Assembly (NCBI GenBank): GCA_022578965.1
Contig: MU400575.1
Location: 124,001-188,000, forward strand
DNA length: 64,000 nucleotides
Source: Xylaria sp. FL1777
Lineage: Eukaryota > Ascomycota > Sordariomycetes > Xylariales > Xylariaceae
Reading direction: 5' to 3'
The notes under the pieces were generated by a model. It was not told the origin of the DNA and searched no databases. It saw nothing but the letters and a program-made list of their open reading frames with translations. Numbering within the stretch: the first letter of the stretch is position 1; each line of letters begins with the position of its first letter. Positions 10,886-22,100 of this stretch are shown piece by piece. A program made the translations under genes and the position numbers.

Positions 10886-12487
10886 TCATCTCGCTCCTCT
10901 ACCAGCAAGGGCCGATGCTCGGGCTAGCTTGGCATTCCTCGCTTGATCCCATTCCCTTCCTGATCTTCCGGATTGAGCCTCTCTCTGAGCCCGCTTCTCC
11001 TCCTTAAGCGTACGAGCTTTCTCTCTAGGATCTATAACAACTAGCTCCTCTTCAGCTTTCTTCCTGTAGCTTAAGTCTTTGCCCAGCTTATCGGCGGCGA
11101 AGCTTAGGGAATGGGACATCCATCCTTCGTCGTCACTATCTTCCTTCTCTACCTTGTCCCAAGATGTGCAACTTTGACAATTAGCTATGAAGTGTAGGTC
11201 ACATAACTCAGCTTCGCCTTCTGCAGAGTCGGAAGGTTTCTCCTCGGCGTCGCCACCTGACGACACTGTAGGCTGTTCCTTTTCGGGGCCGGCTTGCTTC
11301 AGTTTAGACCTGAACGCCTGAAATACAGATAGGTCTTCGTCTGTCGTTGGGACTTCGCCTCCTCTGCGTCGTTTCCGACCGCGTGATGATGTTGCAGGAA
11401 TCATCTGTTCCAAAGCGGACTTTTTGACTTCCTGTACGGGCTCCGAGTGTATGGTCCGTTTCATGGACGCTTTCAAGGCAGCGATCTCTTCGTTTGCTTG
11501 ATCTAGCGCTGATTTCTTTGGTACCGTTTCTCTCTCTGGTGAGGGTTCGTAGTGTACAGGTGTAGGCTTCTTTTCCGTGGGCGGCGGTGAGGCCTTCCCT
11601 GCCCGTGGAGTCTCGGGGTGAGATGCTCGAACTGGTATAGTTTTTAGTGAAGCCTTCTCTTCCGTCCGCTTCACAATGGTTGGTTTTGCATCTGGAGCCT
11701 CATCCGCCAAACCTCCGTCCATTACAATGCGCGAATCGAACTTTGCCTTTTTGACCACCGGTGCATCAACATCACCCTCCTCATCATCGAAACTCAATAG
11801 CTTCTTGCCCGTTTTCGCTTTCTTTTTCTTCTTCTCTACGTGACTGCTGGGTAATATCGGCTGAGCTGTACGTATCCTCTTCTTCATGCCATCGAACGGG
11901 TTGACCAGTATCTCGGTGCCGGTAATCCTAATCGGATATAGAGGTCTTTCGCTGTTTTCGGCAATCTCTGCCTCTCCCATACGCGCGAGGTTATATATGG
12001 TATCCCCCACTACCCTCCCAAAGACAGTGTTCTTATTATTCAGCTCCTCAGCCTTATCCAGAGTGAAGAAGAACTGGCTCCCATTTGTATCCGGCCTACT
12101 CTCATTTGCCATGCCAAGCAATCCTCTACGATTGAATTTCAACCGTGAATGAAACTCGTCTTTGAAGTTTATGCCTGTCGGTCCCGCATTCTTGCCTCGT
12201 CGCTGATCCATCGGCCACGGGTCTAGGTCACCGCTGTACGCGCCGCCATCGTAAATGCATTCGCCTCCATTTCCAGTACCTGTAGGATCACCTCCCTGGA
12301 TGATGAACCCCGGAACCAGTCGGTGGAATATGGTGTTATCGTAGTATCCATCAATACATAGCTGTAGGAAATTTCGAGATGTAAGCGGGGTTTGCTTTGC
12401 GAAGAGCTCGACGGATAGATCGCCGAGTGTCGTGTGCAGAATAAGGGATGCGGTCGGTTGAGGTTCGAGGTTATAAATGGACGACAT
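10886..12487 (-). CDS. cwc27: spliceosomal cyclophilin-type protein Cwc27
   Basis: A single exon encodes 533 residues. Residues about 1-185 form a cyclophilin fold: LHTTLGDLSVELFAKQTPLT, YYDNTIFHRLVPGFIIQGGD and NGSQFFFTLDKAEELNNKN. At the position of the catalytic tryptophan of cyclophilin A this protein has glutamate (AEEL instead of TEWL). That is a hallmark of Cwc27 proteins, which are thought to be inactive as proline isomerases. After the fold comes a lysine-rich linker, then a long charged low-complexity tail with Lys/Arg/Glu helices (EEKRAQREAQ), typical of Cwc27 and of spliceosome scaffolding. Expected role: subunit of the activated spliceosome, partnering Cwc22. The gene is transcribed away from deoxyhypusine synthase, with about 630 bp between start codons. 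Confidence 0.93.
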   Translation of the reverse strand: MSSIYNLEPQPTASLILHTTLGDLSVELFAKQTPLTSRNFLQLCIDGYYDNTIFHRLVPGFIIQGGDPTGTGNGGECIYDGGAYSGDLDPWPMDQRRGKNAGPTGINFKDEFHSRLKFNRRGLLGMANESRPDTNGSQFFFTLDKAEELNNKNTVFGRVVGDTIYNLARMGEAEIAENSERPLYPIRITGTEILVNPFDGMKKRIRTAQPILPSSHVEKKKKKAKTGKKLLSFDDEEGDVDAPVVKKAKFDSRIVMDGGLADEAPDAKPTIVKRTEEKASLKTIPVRASHPETPRAGKASPPPTEKKPTPVHYEPSPERETVPKKSALDQANEEIAALKASMKRTIHSEPVQEVKKSALEQMIPATSSRGRKRRRGGEVPTTDEDLSVFQAFRSKLKQAGPEKEQPTVSSGGDAEEKPSDSAEGEAELCDLHFIANCQSCTSWDKVEKEDSDDEGWMSHSLSFAADKLGKDLSYRKKAEEELVVIDPREKARTLKEEKRAQREAQSGRSGREWDQARNAKLARASALAGRGAR

Positions 12488-13119
12488 TACTTGAGATACC
12501 GGCAGACCGATCTGACCAAAGACTTCTGAAGACTGGTGATCTTAATCGCATACAAGAAGATTTAGAAGTTCATCTGCTTGTTGCGCTGGGGAGCAATGTC
12601 GCGCGTGGCACGATTGATTGAAACAGTCTACGAGATACCTGAGGTACAAGCCTCTGTTATCTTATCCAGCTGGGCCAGCCCTGCCGTCATTATGCAGGGC
12701 TTGGTCAAGCTACCTAGGTACCTAGTAAGGTGCACTAAAGAACACACGTAGATTAGGTAAGGTAGGTACCTCAGGTAGTGCCCCAAAGGCATGAAATGCA
12801 AACATTTCAGGTGCAGCAAACCTCCTACCTTCCTTTCCATGGCAGACCGGTAGATCCTACCTTCTTTCATCTTTAATTTAGTTGCGTTCTGGCCACTTAG
12901 AGGGACCATCTTTATTGTGTTTGTTGTTTATCTGTTATTACTACCTCATCTTGCTATAAATCTAACATTTTAAAGAGGAAAAGACAACAGGAAACCCCCC
13001 AATAGCAGCATCTCCCACCGATAATTGCCACTATTCTTTTCGTCAGCCGAAAAAAACTGAAGATTATCCTGTCACTCCTCTACTAGTACATATCTATACT
13101 GAAAAAAGAAAAGTTCACC
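12488..13119. promoter_or_regulatory. shared divergent promoter region of cwc27 and deoxyhypusine synthase
   Basis: The 632 bp separate two start codons pointing outwards. Within it, 12711-12725 is a clear copy of the TACCTAGGTA palindrome, followed by related AGGTA words to about 12780. No TATA box stands out. The sequence just before the synthase start (TTCACCATGG) is a good eukaryotic initiation context. Confidence 0.5.
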
Positions 13120-14301
13120 ATGGCCTCATCGGAACAAAATCCAAGTGCGCCACCCAAAGAGGCTATAGATGCAGTTCTGGTTCCTTCAGATGAGCTCCCT
13201 GAGGATGCACAGAAGGTTGAGGAAATCGACTTCAATGCATTCAAGGGCAAGTCGATAACCGTTGACGATATCATACACCGCATGAGTAACATGGGCTTCC
13301 AAGCCTCCTCGATCGGGGATGCCGTGAATATTATCAATAAAATGGTAAGCTGAACGTATCTAGAATCTATAAACTGAGAATCAGGAGTAACATGGTATAT
13401 AAAAGCGATCTTGGCGCGACCCGGAAACAGGTGATAAAACGACAATTTTCTTGGGATATACTTCCAACATGATATCTTCTGGTCTTCGAGGCATCTTCCG
13501 ATACTTGGTAGAGCATAAGCATGTATCATGCATTGTGACTACTGCCGGAGGAATAGAGGAGGATTTTATCAAGTGCCTTGGAGACACGTACATGTCATCC
13601 TTTAGCGCAAAAGGTTCCGACCTCCGAGCCAAGGGTCTGAATAGAATTGGGAATCTGATGGTGCCCAACGTTAATTATTGTGCCTTTGAAGATTGGGTTG
13701 TGCCGATTCTAGATAAGATGCTTGAGGAACAAGAGGCTAGCAAAGGTACCAATGACGAGATTAACTGGACGCCATCGAAAGTGATACACCGACTCGGAAA
13801 AGAAATCAACGATGAGAGATCGGTTTATTACTGGGCATATAAGAACGACATACCAGTGTTTTGCCCAGCTCTGACAGATGGGAGCCTAGGTGATATGCTG
13901 TACTTCCATACTTTCAAGGCGTCACCGAAGCAGCTGAAAATCGATATTGTGGAAGATATACGCCGAGTAAACACCATAGCCGTGCGTGCAAAGCGAGCTG
14001 GGATGATTATTTTAGGTGGTGGCGTCATCAAGCACCATATTGCCAACGCGTGCCTCATGAGAAACGGAGCCGATTACGCCGTCTATATAAACACAGCCCA
14101 AGAATTCGACGGAAGCGATGCCGGGGCACGACCAGACGAGGCTATTTCATGGGGAAAGATTAAACCCGGAGCAGATCATGTCAAGGTATTATCATCCTTA
14201 GGATGCCTTAGTCTTCTACTAGCTAACGAATACAGGTATACTTAGAGGCTTCTGCATGCTTTCCCTTTATTGTGGCTAGTACATTCGCAAAAGATACCTA
14301 A
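13120..14301 (+). CDS. deoxyhypusine synthase
   Basis: Three exons (13120-13344, 13406-14185, 14236-14301) give 356 residues. All three junctions keep frame: [12 protein letters not shown] and [19 protein letters not shown]. The enzyme transfers the aminobutyl group of spermidine, with NAD, onto a lysine of eIF5A in the cytosol, the first step of hypusine formation. Family blocks visible are [58 protein letters not shown] and [21 protein letters not shown]335 in DHVKVYLEAS corresponds to the active-site lysine that forms the enzyme-substrate imine (K329 in human). It is the last codon before intron 2. Length matches the family (about 355-370). Intron 2 contains a CTAAC branch-type site shortly before CAG. 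Confidence 0.97.
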
Positions 14302-15737
14302 TTTAATACTGAAGGACGCTCGCTCATTGTGGTAAATTGCGCTTGACATTCTTCGGTCTATTAAACAGTCCAAGCTATCTTAGTGAGGCTCAGGTGCACT
14401 TGGAGGGCTTAGTGATAAATGACAAGACCACGAGAGAATAAGTCCACAGGCTAGGAGAACCATTTGCGAATCTAGTTTATTCAGGATTTGCCCATAGATC
14501 AGCTCTTCTGCTACCTCGTGCACAAGTTAATTAACGCCAACTTTTGACAGGAAGTGGATGTGACCGGGCAGTAAGTATGGAATCACGTTCATGAGCTTTT
14601 ATATAGCGTCTCAAGGCGTTGTCTACGTCTTCTTCTTTCGCCGCCAGACACCTGTCAGGTTAACGAAATCCTCACGGGTGGGCACCAGGGGAAAAACACA
14701 CTGGGAAAGTTAACACCATCTACTCAAACTATGGCGCAAACTTAGATTTTCAGAACACGGAACTATCAATCCGCTCTCGTAAGGCTTCATCTGAAGGTTC
14801 ATAGATGGGAGGGATGAATCTTACTCCGGTAGCTCTTTTGGTATTTAGATATCCCCCTTCCCAACCCTTAGTCCTGTTGTGACAGCAACCTTAAGGTAGA
14901 TGAGCCGCCGCTACACTTCCTTCGATAACTTGCAGTCAAATTCACACTTCGAAACTCACATACCACTTCTTAGACCACCTATTAACCCACCTGATACCCA
15001 TCTACCCTCTTCTTCTGTTCTAACTGGGCATTCTACACCCCCGACCACTCGCAGTCCGTAGCCAACTTTCGGTCTACTAGCACAAAGAAAGACCTTCTCA
15101 TGGCTGATGTTGAAAGCGTAGGACACTGATATCGGGAATGGAAGGTGCGATCGGAAATACCGTTAACACCGACAATCGAACTCTATTAACACTTCCCCAG
15201 CGCTCGAAGTGAACTGGCACCGGGGCGACTGTGCAGTGCCTCGCTATACTCACCTACCCGAGGAGTTGCTGGCATCATCGCACTTTCCTGGGCCTCAGCC
15301 ACGGAATATGGACCTTGAGCGTGCAACTCTTCTATTCTCTCTGGGATATGATAGCTGTGGCAATGCTAAGGAACACCCCAGTGCCTCAATCGACAATATT
15401 CTCACACCGCATGTCGTATTCCCTCATACAGACCCTACTTCATTATCCACGATTGCCATCAATACCATCGACAACGTCTATGAAGCTGTCGATATTCGGT
15501 AGGTGATTCATAAAGTGCATTCCGTAGTAACCGTTTCTATTCCTACCGTTGATTTCTTTACCATTCACTTGTCACTATTTCGTAGGCATTGGTGTGCAAC
15601 TTGCTGACCTAAACCACCCGCAGGCTCAGATATCTATCTCATTACAACGCACCCAGCATCAATCTTCAATACGTTCTAGTGAGTACTGATGAGAGTACCA
15701 TAAATATTCCGAAACACGATACGCCGATCTGTCCGAC
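14302..15737. other. intergenic with one possible small ORF
   Basis: This stretch runs from the deoxyhypusine synthase 3' flank to the next gene. A 97-codon plus-strand ORF at 15209-15502 could be a small gene or an upstream exon. Its 3' end has a possible donor near 15500 and an acceptor-like CTAAAC...GCAG before 15624, but joining them gives a stop within about 20 codons. I do not call it a gene. Confidence 0.4.
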
Positions 15738-17378
15738 ATGTATGACATGACAGATTCTCATGACACGACGGATTCCGAGGAGACCTGGGGAAATTCCTCT
15801 GATGAACACGATGAGGAGTCTCTGACTAACAGGACAGGCGAAATGGCCGAATACGGCTCTCAAGATAATGCTCCTGAGTACAATCATTCCGAGGAAGAAT
15901 TACCACCCGTCGTATACTCAAATATGCAAGTACCCCACCAAACTTCACAGGAACAAACAATCAAACAAAGTAAAAGCCAAGAACCAAAGGGATCCATACC
16001 TAAAAAGACTAGATTACGAAAAGTGCCAAAAACGCTGCAAGAATTGCAGATAGAACAGCAGGCAGCAGAGAGAGCTCACAGGAAAGAAATTATGGACGCC
16101 GAAGTAGCAAAAGTAACAGCCCAGTATATGAAGAAGAGCGGAGGTGATCTCGAAAAAGCTGCTGGATTCTGGTTTGATAGAGAAGAATTAAAGAGACAAC
16201 AACCTTGGCCTGCATTAGAAGAGGCCAAGGCTACGATCGAAAGCATGAAAAAGGATATTCTAAATCCTACAATGCTACAACTACAGATGGAGGAGGAAGA
16301 GGCGGAGAGGGAAGAGATGGAGAGGGAAAGGAAAGGAAAACGAAGAGAGATGGAGAGGGAATGGAAAAGAAAACGAGAAGAAAAAAGGAAACTGAAAGGA
16401 GACAACAAAGATGTGAAGTCAACGCAGCAGAGCCTCGGCGATCGATTTCAGCGCGGAAGAGACCTCAGTTGCGAGACAGCATTGGGAACATCTGAAGTGT
16501 TTCCAGAGAGTTACATACGAGAGACCCAGAGCCGAGAACACCTGACTTCTATACAAAAAGACGACTCGTTTACAACCTCAATGGAGACCTCGGTAAATCC
16601 CAAATCTGCATCAGAACTACCAGACAAGCAAGTAGGACTCTTGAACTTAGTACGAGATGATTTGCGTACGATCCCAATGAAGACCGCAAATGGGTCTACA
16701 ACAACAGAGTGCACAACATTAGGCGAGGAATTAGCTCTTTCGACCTCGTCAACAGAAGATAAATCGTATACAACCCTAACAGAATCAGCATCAGATAACG
16801 AACTAGCCCTTTCAACTACGCTCCCAAAGGATATACTGGTTACAGAGTCAATGGAGACCTCGATGAACCTAGCTCCTAGGTTAGAAACAATAAGCAAGCA
16901 AGCAGCACCCTCAACATCGAATAATCTAGATTGTACGCTGGTGGCATCAGACGAGCAACCGGTGCCTTTGACCTGGTCACAAAAAGACGAGTGGCTCACA
17001 ATCCCAGCGGGGACCTCGATGGACCAAAACCCTGTGGTAGTGGCATCGGATGGACAAGTGGCACCCCCAAGCGTGGCACACCAAAAGGGATTGCTCATAA
17101 ACCCGGCGGATACTCTGTTGGGCCTAAAATCTGTGTCCGATACACCAGAAAAGCAGCTAGAATCTACAATTGCATTACAGGACGTCGTCGTGCCGTCGAT
17201 ACAGAAGGCCTCACTACCACCATTGCAGCCAGGAGAACAAGGCGTTATTTCCAAAATCCCTGCACAGAGAAGGCGTAAGAGAGAAGAGAAGGATCTGGAG
17301 TTGGGAGAACATTGGACAGCCCACTTTACTGACGACGGTCATCGGCCCTGCGTGAGGCATCGGCAAGAAAAGGGTTAG
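15738..17378 (+). CDS. unrecognised coiled-coil protein with degenerate repeats
   Basis: This uninterrupted 546-codon ORF is very unlikely by chance, but I recognise no family. The N-terminus (1-60) is acidic and Ser/Thr/Asp-rich. About 90-235 is helical and highly charged, including a segment (from about residue 185) of alternating Glu and Arg/Lys (MEREWKRKREEKRK) that should form a single helix or coiled coil. From about 273 to 485 there are roughly six degenerate units of about 25-45 residues, each opening with a pattern like (K)D-x-hydrophobic-x-T-x-(P/S)-M-x-TS and often followed by a (S)D-x-QVA motif. A basic patch (QRRRKREEK) lies near the C-terminus and may be a nuclear localisation signal. 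No signal peptide or membrane segment is seen. Upstream exons cannot be excluded. Confidence 0.6.
   Translation: MYDMTDSHDTTDSEETWGNSSDEHDEESLTNRTGEMAEYGSQDNAPEYNHSEEELPPVVYSNMQVPHQTSQEQTIKQSKSQEPKGSIPKKTRLRKVPKTLQELQIEQQAAERAHRKEIMDAEVAKVTAQYMKKSGGDLEKAAGFWFDREELKRQQPWPALEEAKATIESMKKDILNPTMLQLQMEEEEAEREEMERERKGKRREMEREWKRKREEKRKLKGDNKDVKSTQQSLGDRFQRGRDLSCETALGTSEVFPESYIRETQSREHLTSIQKDDSFTTSMETSVNPKSASELPDKQVGLLNLVRDDLRTIPMKTANGSTTTECTTLGEELALSTSSTEDKSYTTLTESASDNELALSTTLPKDILVTESMETSMNLAPRLETISKQAAPSTSNNLDCTLVASDEQPVPLTWSQKDEWLTIPAGTSMDQNPVVVASDGQVAPPSVAHQKGLLINPADTLLGLKSVSDTPEKQLESTIALQDVVVPSIQKASLPPLQPGEQGVISKIPAQRRRKREEKDLELGEHWTAHFTDDGHRPCVRHRQEKG
16555..17190 (+). repeat. degenerate in-frame repeats within the coiled-coil protein
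   Basis: About six imperfect units are recognisable at the protein level: DDSFTTSMETS, DDLRTIPMKTA, DKSYTTLTESA, DILVTESMETS, DEWLTIPAGTS and GLLINPADTLL, spaced 25-50 residues apart. Identity is low, so the duplication is old or under diversifying change. Confidence 0.5.
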
Positions 17379-19171
17379 AGAATTAGCCTTTGATTATACG
17401 CCTTTACAGCTTGAGGACAATATTGGGTGACGCAATTAGTTGGGCCCACCACTACGGGTTTGCGAGAACCTATTTAACCTATGCATCTCATGGCCACCTG
17501 ATTCGGCTTTTCCCATGATACTAAGGAGTATTATAATAGGTAATGAGCTTCTAGAGGAGCAAACCGAACCTGAGGCCTGGCCGAGAGAAATGTAGAGATG
17601 TATTTAATATGTCCACAAGCATGCAAAGAATTCATAAAGCAAGTTGAAATATAAAAAAAAATACCGTCTCTGCATATTTTTTGTTGCCTTGGGATAGGCG
17701 GAACATCTATTTGTTGCAGACAGAGTTGTGCATTTGATGTCCTCTATATGTAAAGTCTAGGCAGATACCCAGGCAGTGTATACGCAGTACCTACACTACT
17801 ACAAGGTACATAATATGCATGTAGAGTCACACCTTTTTCTCCACTACCTATACGCTAAGTAGATGTATGCTACTGCGTAGGTAGTATCTATGTGGATGGA
17901 TAACTACTCCAATCGTACCATAGTATCAACTAGATGGCCTAATATCTATCTATGAAATTTATGGATGAACCTTTCTATCTGTTATTGGTTCTAGTAAGAA
18001 AATGGCGGTAGAAAGACTTATACATAGAGTACATAATATCCCCTCTTTGTTCAAAATTAAGTATAGGCAGTCTATACTCCGTAGGTATCTCGAGGACAAG
18101 TTAAGTTTTTGATGGGACACTAAGCTTGGACCGTGTGCTAGCTGAATCAAGTTGGACCCACAGTGAAAGCTACTCTATAATTGGCACTAGGGAACTTGTA
18201 GTATCTACCTAGGTACTTAGATACCTACGTAAGTATCTAGGCCGGGCGTGTTCGACTGTTTCTTTCTGTAGTACAGACAAGGGTGTATGGGGTTAGGAGG
18301 TAGCTAGTGTACATGCATGTACTAAGTACTTAGTGCAGTAGTATACCGATACTTATGCGTAGGTACTTTAGGTACGTTTGAAAATCCTACTAGCTTACCT
18401 ACCTAGGTAGTACGGATACTTTGGGTGTATCTAGGTAGTCCAAGGAGTACCTAGGTATGTTTAAGCTCCTGAAAGGTAAATTGAACTTTGTTGCTCTATA
18501 TAATATAGCCTGACATAACCTTGGATTTTAATTTATGCCTAGATATATATAAATCACGATAGGTGCTTTTCTGAATCTGATCTTGAAGAAGTTGTACAAG
18601 AATACCATGAAGACGCTCGATATATCTACACACGCACAGTACATATACATCGTAGCCGAAGAAAACACGGGTCCCACTACCTAAAGCGTACCAGCTCCAT
18701 GCTAGTGATCATGCACAAGCCTAGGCCAGTCACCATGAGCCATTCAAGGCTGAGAGGCAGGCGCATCCCTGCGTTGCGTCTTAGGCGCTTCCGAGACCAA
18801 ATCGTGTTTTCAAGATCTCCAATGCAATCTCTCAATCTTCTGCTGCACACACACATACATCCACTTCACCTCGCATTTCACAGTCTTTCCTGTTCAATGG
18901 TTCGCGCGCGTCCTCACGCATCCCATCCACTGCGGCTCTCTCTTACTTTCTAGTGTCTATTTCGAGCATGACCACAACATTCTGTTATAGTTGAGACGAC
19001 CACTCACGACTGACCCTCCTTGACTGTGCACAAGGATCGATCGGGATTGCTATTTATATGAGGAACGATTTTATCAAGCTCAAGCTTTCCTTTCTTAGAC
19101 CAGACTCTATGCGAACTATATAAGCTAGATTAGGGTCAAATCTTGAGCCTAGCCTATCCGACCTCGCCATC
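17379..19171. other. gene-free spacer rich in TACCTAGGTA-type words
   Basis: AT-rich DNA with many copies and half-copies of the palindrome TACCTAGGTA, densest at 18198-18245 and 18355-18460. The final few hundred bases should be the promoter and 5' UTR of the Snt1-like gene. No ORF has protein-like content. Confidence 0.55.
18198..18460. repeat. cluster of TACCTAGGTA/AGGTA palindromic words
   Basis: Within this stretch the sequence reads TACCTAGGTAC, GATACCTACGTAAG, GTAGGTACTTTAGGTACG, TACCTACCTAGGTAG and AGTACCTAGGTATG in close succession. Related isolated copies occur in most other intergenic regions of the window and appear absent from the coding exons. Confidence 0.6.
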
Positions 19172-22100
19172 ATGTAAGTTCAACTCTTCATTCGCATAAA
19201 GACTGGCCATGACCGGCCTAGAACCATTGTTGATAGCCTATTTCTTCTCCCGTCTACATTACTACGATCATATTGTCGTAATAATGCTTCTGCCCTTTTT
19301 ACATATTTTTCACAATGTTACGCTTCTTGCCTACGGATTCGTCCCATTCTTGCGGCCGAAGAAGATAGTGGAGGTCGATCGAGGGCCTGAAATATCCCAG
19401 CTAACCCCAACAACTAGGGCGTCCCGTTACACGGGGTCACGATACGATGGCGACTCACGCCGCTCTAGGTCTCGTGACCGTTCACCAGATAGGAGATCGC
19501 TCTATAGTGACGGCGGCCCCCGACGGTCTTCCGCAGAGTCGAGGTCGAATGCTGCGGCTTTTCAGACGAATCGAGACTTTCGGGATACCCTACCGAGAGA
19601 TACTCCACGCGGACCCAAAGCTTTGCTTGACCCTCCTAGCGGACCCCGAGGTGGGGGTTATTCGGGCGATTTTCGAGGCAGAGGTCGTGGTAGGGGTAGA
19701 GGTTGGCGAGATGATAGCCGGGACCGAGGAAGGGACCGTGATAATGATTTCCGGGATCGAAGGGATGCGCCCTATAGGGACGATCGCAGTCGTGAGCGTG
19801 AGCGGCCAGACTGGCGCGACCGTGATAGAGACAGCTTTAGAGGGCGTCGACCCTCTCCCCGTCCGCGTTCGCCGCTCGGAAGGGATTTTCGAGACTCTAG
19901 AGATTCGCGCGATGGCCCCCTTGGCGTAGATGCGGATAGAGCGAGGCGCGGTTCACGAGATGGGCCACTCTCAGCAGGTTCTTCTTCCTCTGATCCACCT
20001 TTCGTCCATTCATCCTACCGTGGCGATTCATCGTATCGTGGTGGTTACGGTCGTGGTCGTGGTAGAGGTCGAGGCGGAGACTGGGATCGTGGTCGTGGTC
20101 GTCCATTTTATGACGATAGGGATAGATATGGTGGCCCATTTCGATCGCGCTCTCAAGAAGGGCGCTTCCGAGATAGGGACGACCGTGAACGAGAAAACAG
20201 CAGGTACCTCGACGCCGACTTGCGTCCGCGAGATCGAGATGACCGGGACACTCGGGATCGCGAAACACGAGTGAAACTTGATAGAACATCTCACGAACCT
20301 CCGACATCAACTAAGGACGTTTCGCCACCACCGGTAGCTCCAGCTGCGCCTTCTTTCGGCTCTGTGCCCAATAGAACTATGTTGACGAGTGAGGTGGGAT
20401 CAGCTACTGGAAAGGCACCACCCACGGGACCAAGGGCCTTGAAGGAGGATCGCCCAGGTCCGTTGAATGTCCCCCCTATTGTAGATACGAGAGCTCCGCC
20501 TACCGGACCTTCCAAGTCATCATTTGAAAGAAGTCCACCGATACCGTCGGGTCCCCGTTCACAGCGCCCCGGTCCTTCAAGCAAGCAATGGATTAATCCC
20601 AATCTCAAACAAAGAGTACCAGAATCTCCCAAACTCGGGAGGTCCTCGAGCTTCGCTCAATCTCGACCGGCTGGATTTCGAGCGGAAGGTGCCCAATCAG
20701 ATCAACCGGGAGACTTCCATCAACGACCACGCAGCAGTGATGCAAAAGCAGATCCTCAGCTCTCTAGAGCAGAGAGTAACACTCAAGAACTACACAGCGT
20801 GCACTCAGGTGAAGCCTCTAGAATTGAAACGAGAACCCAGTCCGTTGGCTCGTCTACAGAGCGAGACAAACGCAAAGACGAACTTAGTTCTGTTAAGGTT
20901 GATGCTGATGTCACTGAGGAGGCTGATGATGATGGGCCTCTGGAGAAAACTGCTGCAGGCCCTACCGAAAGCTCAGAGCCAATGATGAACCGACGGCCAA
21001 CCTTGAAAATTCCTGCCATATGTGTCTCCTTGCCTGAAAAGCAAACTAAACAGCTTATTTTGGACCAATCTTCAGACTCTGATGACGAGGGGATTGGAGA
21101 CGTGATTGAGTCCGGAGTGATTGAAGCTGAGAAGGAATTAAAGCGATTGGAAGCTGTGGAGGACTCCATATCCATGGACGCCATAGTGCGCTACGGCTTA
21201 ATTTCACTTGAAGCCGTTAATCAGGTAGTTATCGAACCTGAAGGTCTGGAAGCTATGGTTGGCCCTATTCCAGAACCACCTGCGGGTTTAGGGAAAGCGA
21301 CTGCAAAGCCAGACTCGAAGACTAAGGAACAGCCCGGAATCGGCGATATTCCTCCTACTTATGATAAGGTGAAGCAATCGCCAAAAGAGGATGTTGCCCG
21401 GCCATCGAGTGCAAAGGAGCTTGTCGAGCCTTCCAATGACATGCCTAAACAACCTCAACCATCGATCGAACAAGAGGCCGATGTTCCAACGGCACACAAA
21501 ATGATAATAGATGGTCCGAAACCTGAAAACGATGATGGTGATGTGACAATGGAAGATGCTGTGACTGGCAATGCAAAATCTGAAGTGCAACCGTCAACGG
21601 AGTTGACTTCTGGTTTTCAGGGGGGCCCAATACTACCGTCGTTCGAAGAAGTTCAAATCGACTCACGTAATGCAAGTAAAAGGGAATCCAGTACTCCCTC
21701 TCCACCTGAGGACGAAGACGAAACAGACATCGAAGACGTGGACCTTCATAGCATCGCTATTGTACGTGAGCACATGCAAACGCCTCCTCTGGATAGCTTG
21801 CCGTACTTTGATGAGCAACCTTGGGATAAAGATAAAGCATTTATGAGGTCCATGAACGCTTTACAACCGGATGTTAGTGCCTTTATCCTTCAAAAATTGG
21901 AAGACGAAGCATGGAGCCAGCACGTTATGGAAACACAGCTCAAGAAGACTTATAGCGCAAACTATGACAACTACATTCGATTCACAATGTCAGACGAACC
22001 CGTTGCAGTCAAGAGTCGCGAGAAGTTCAGTTGTGTCGTTGGTGCTGGTGACCTAGGCCCTGCGAAACCTGGACTAGTCCCAGAGCCAAAACCTGAGCAC

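Noticed and set aside
15209..15502. 97-codon plus ORF as a first exon of the 15738 gene
   Set aside because: The most plausible splice leads to a stop within about 20 codons and cannot be joined in frame to 15738.
19209..19417. ATG at 19209 as start of the Snt1-like protein
   Set aside because: It adds a hydrophobic leader, lies between a good donor and a good branch/acceptor, and does not fit a nuclear protein.
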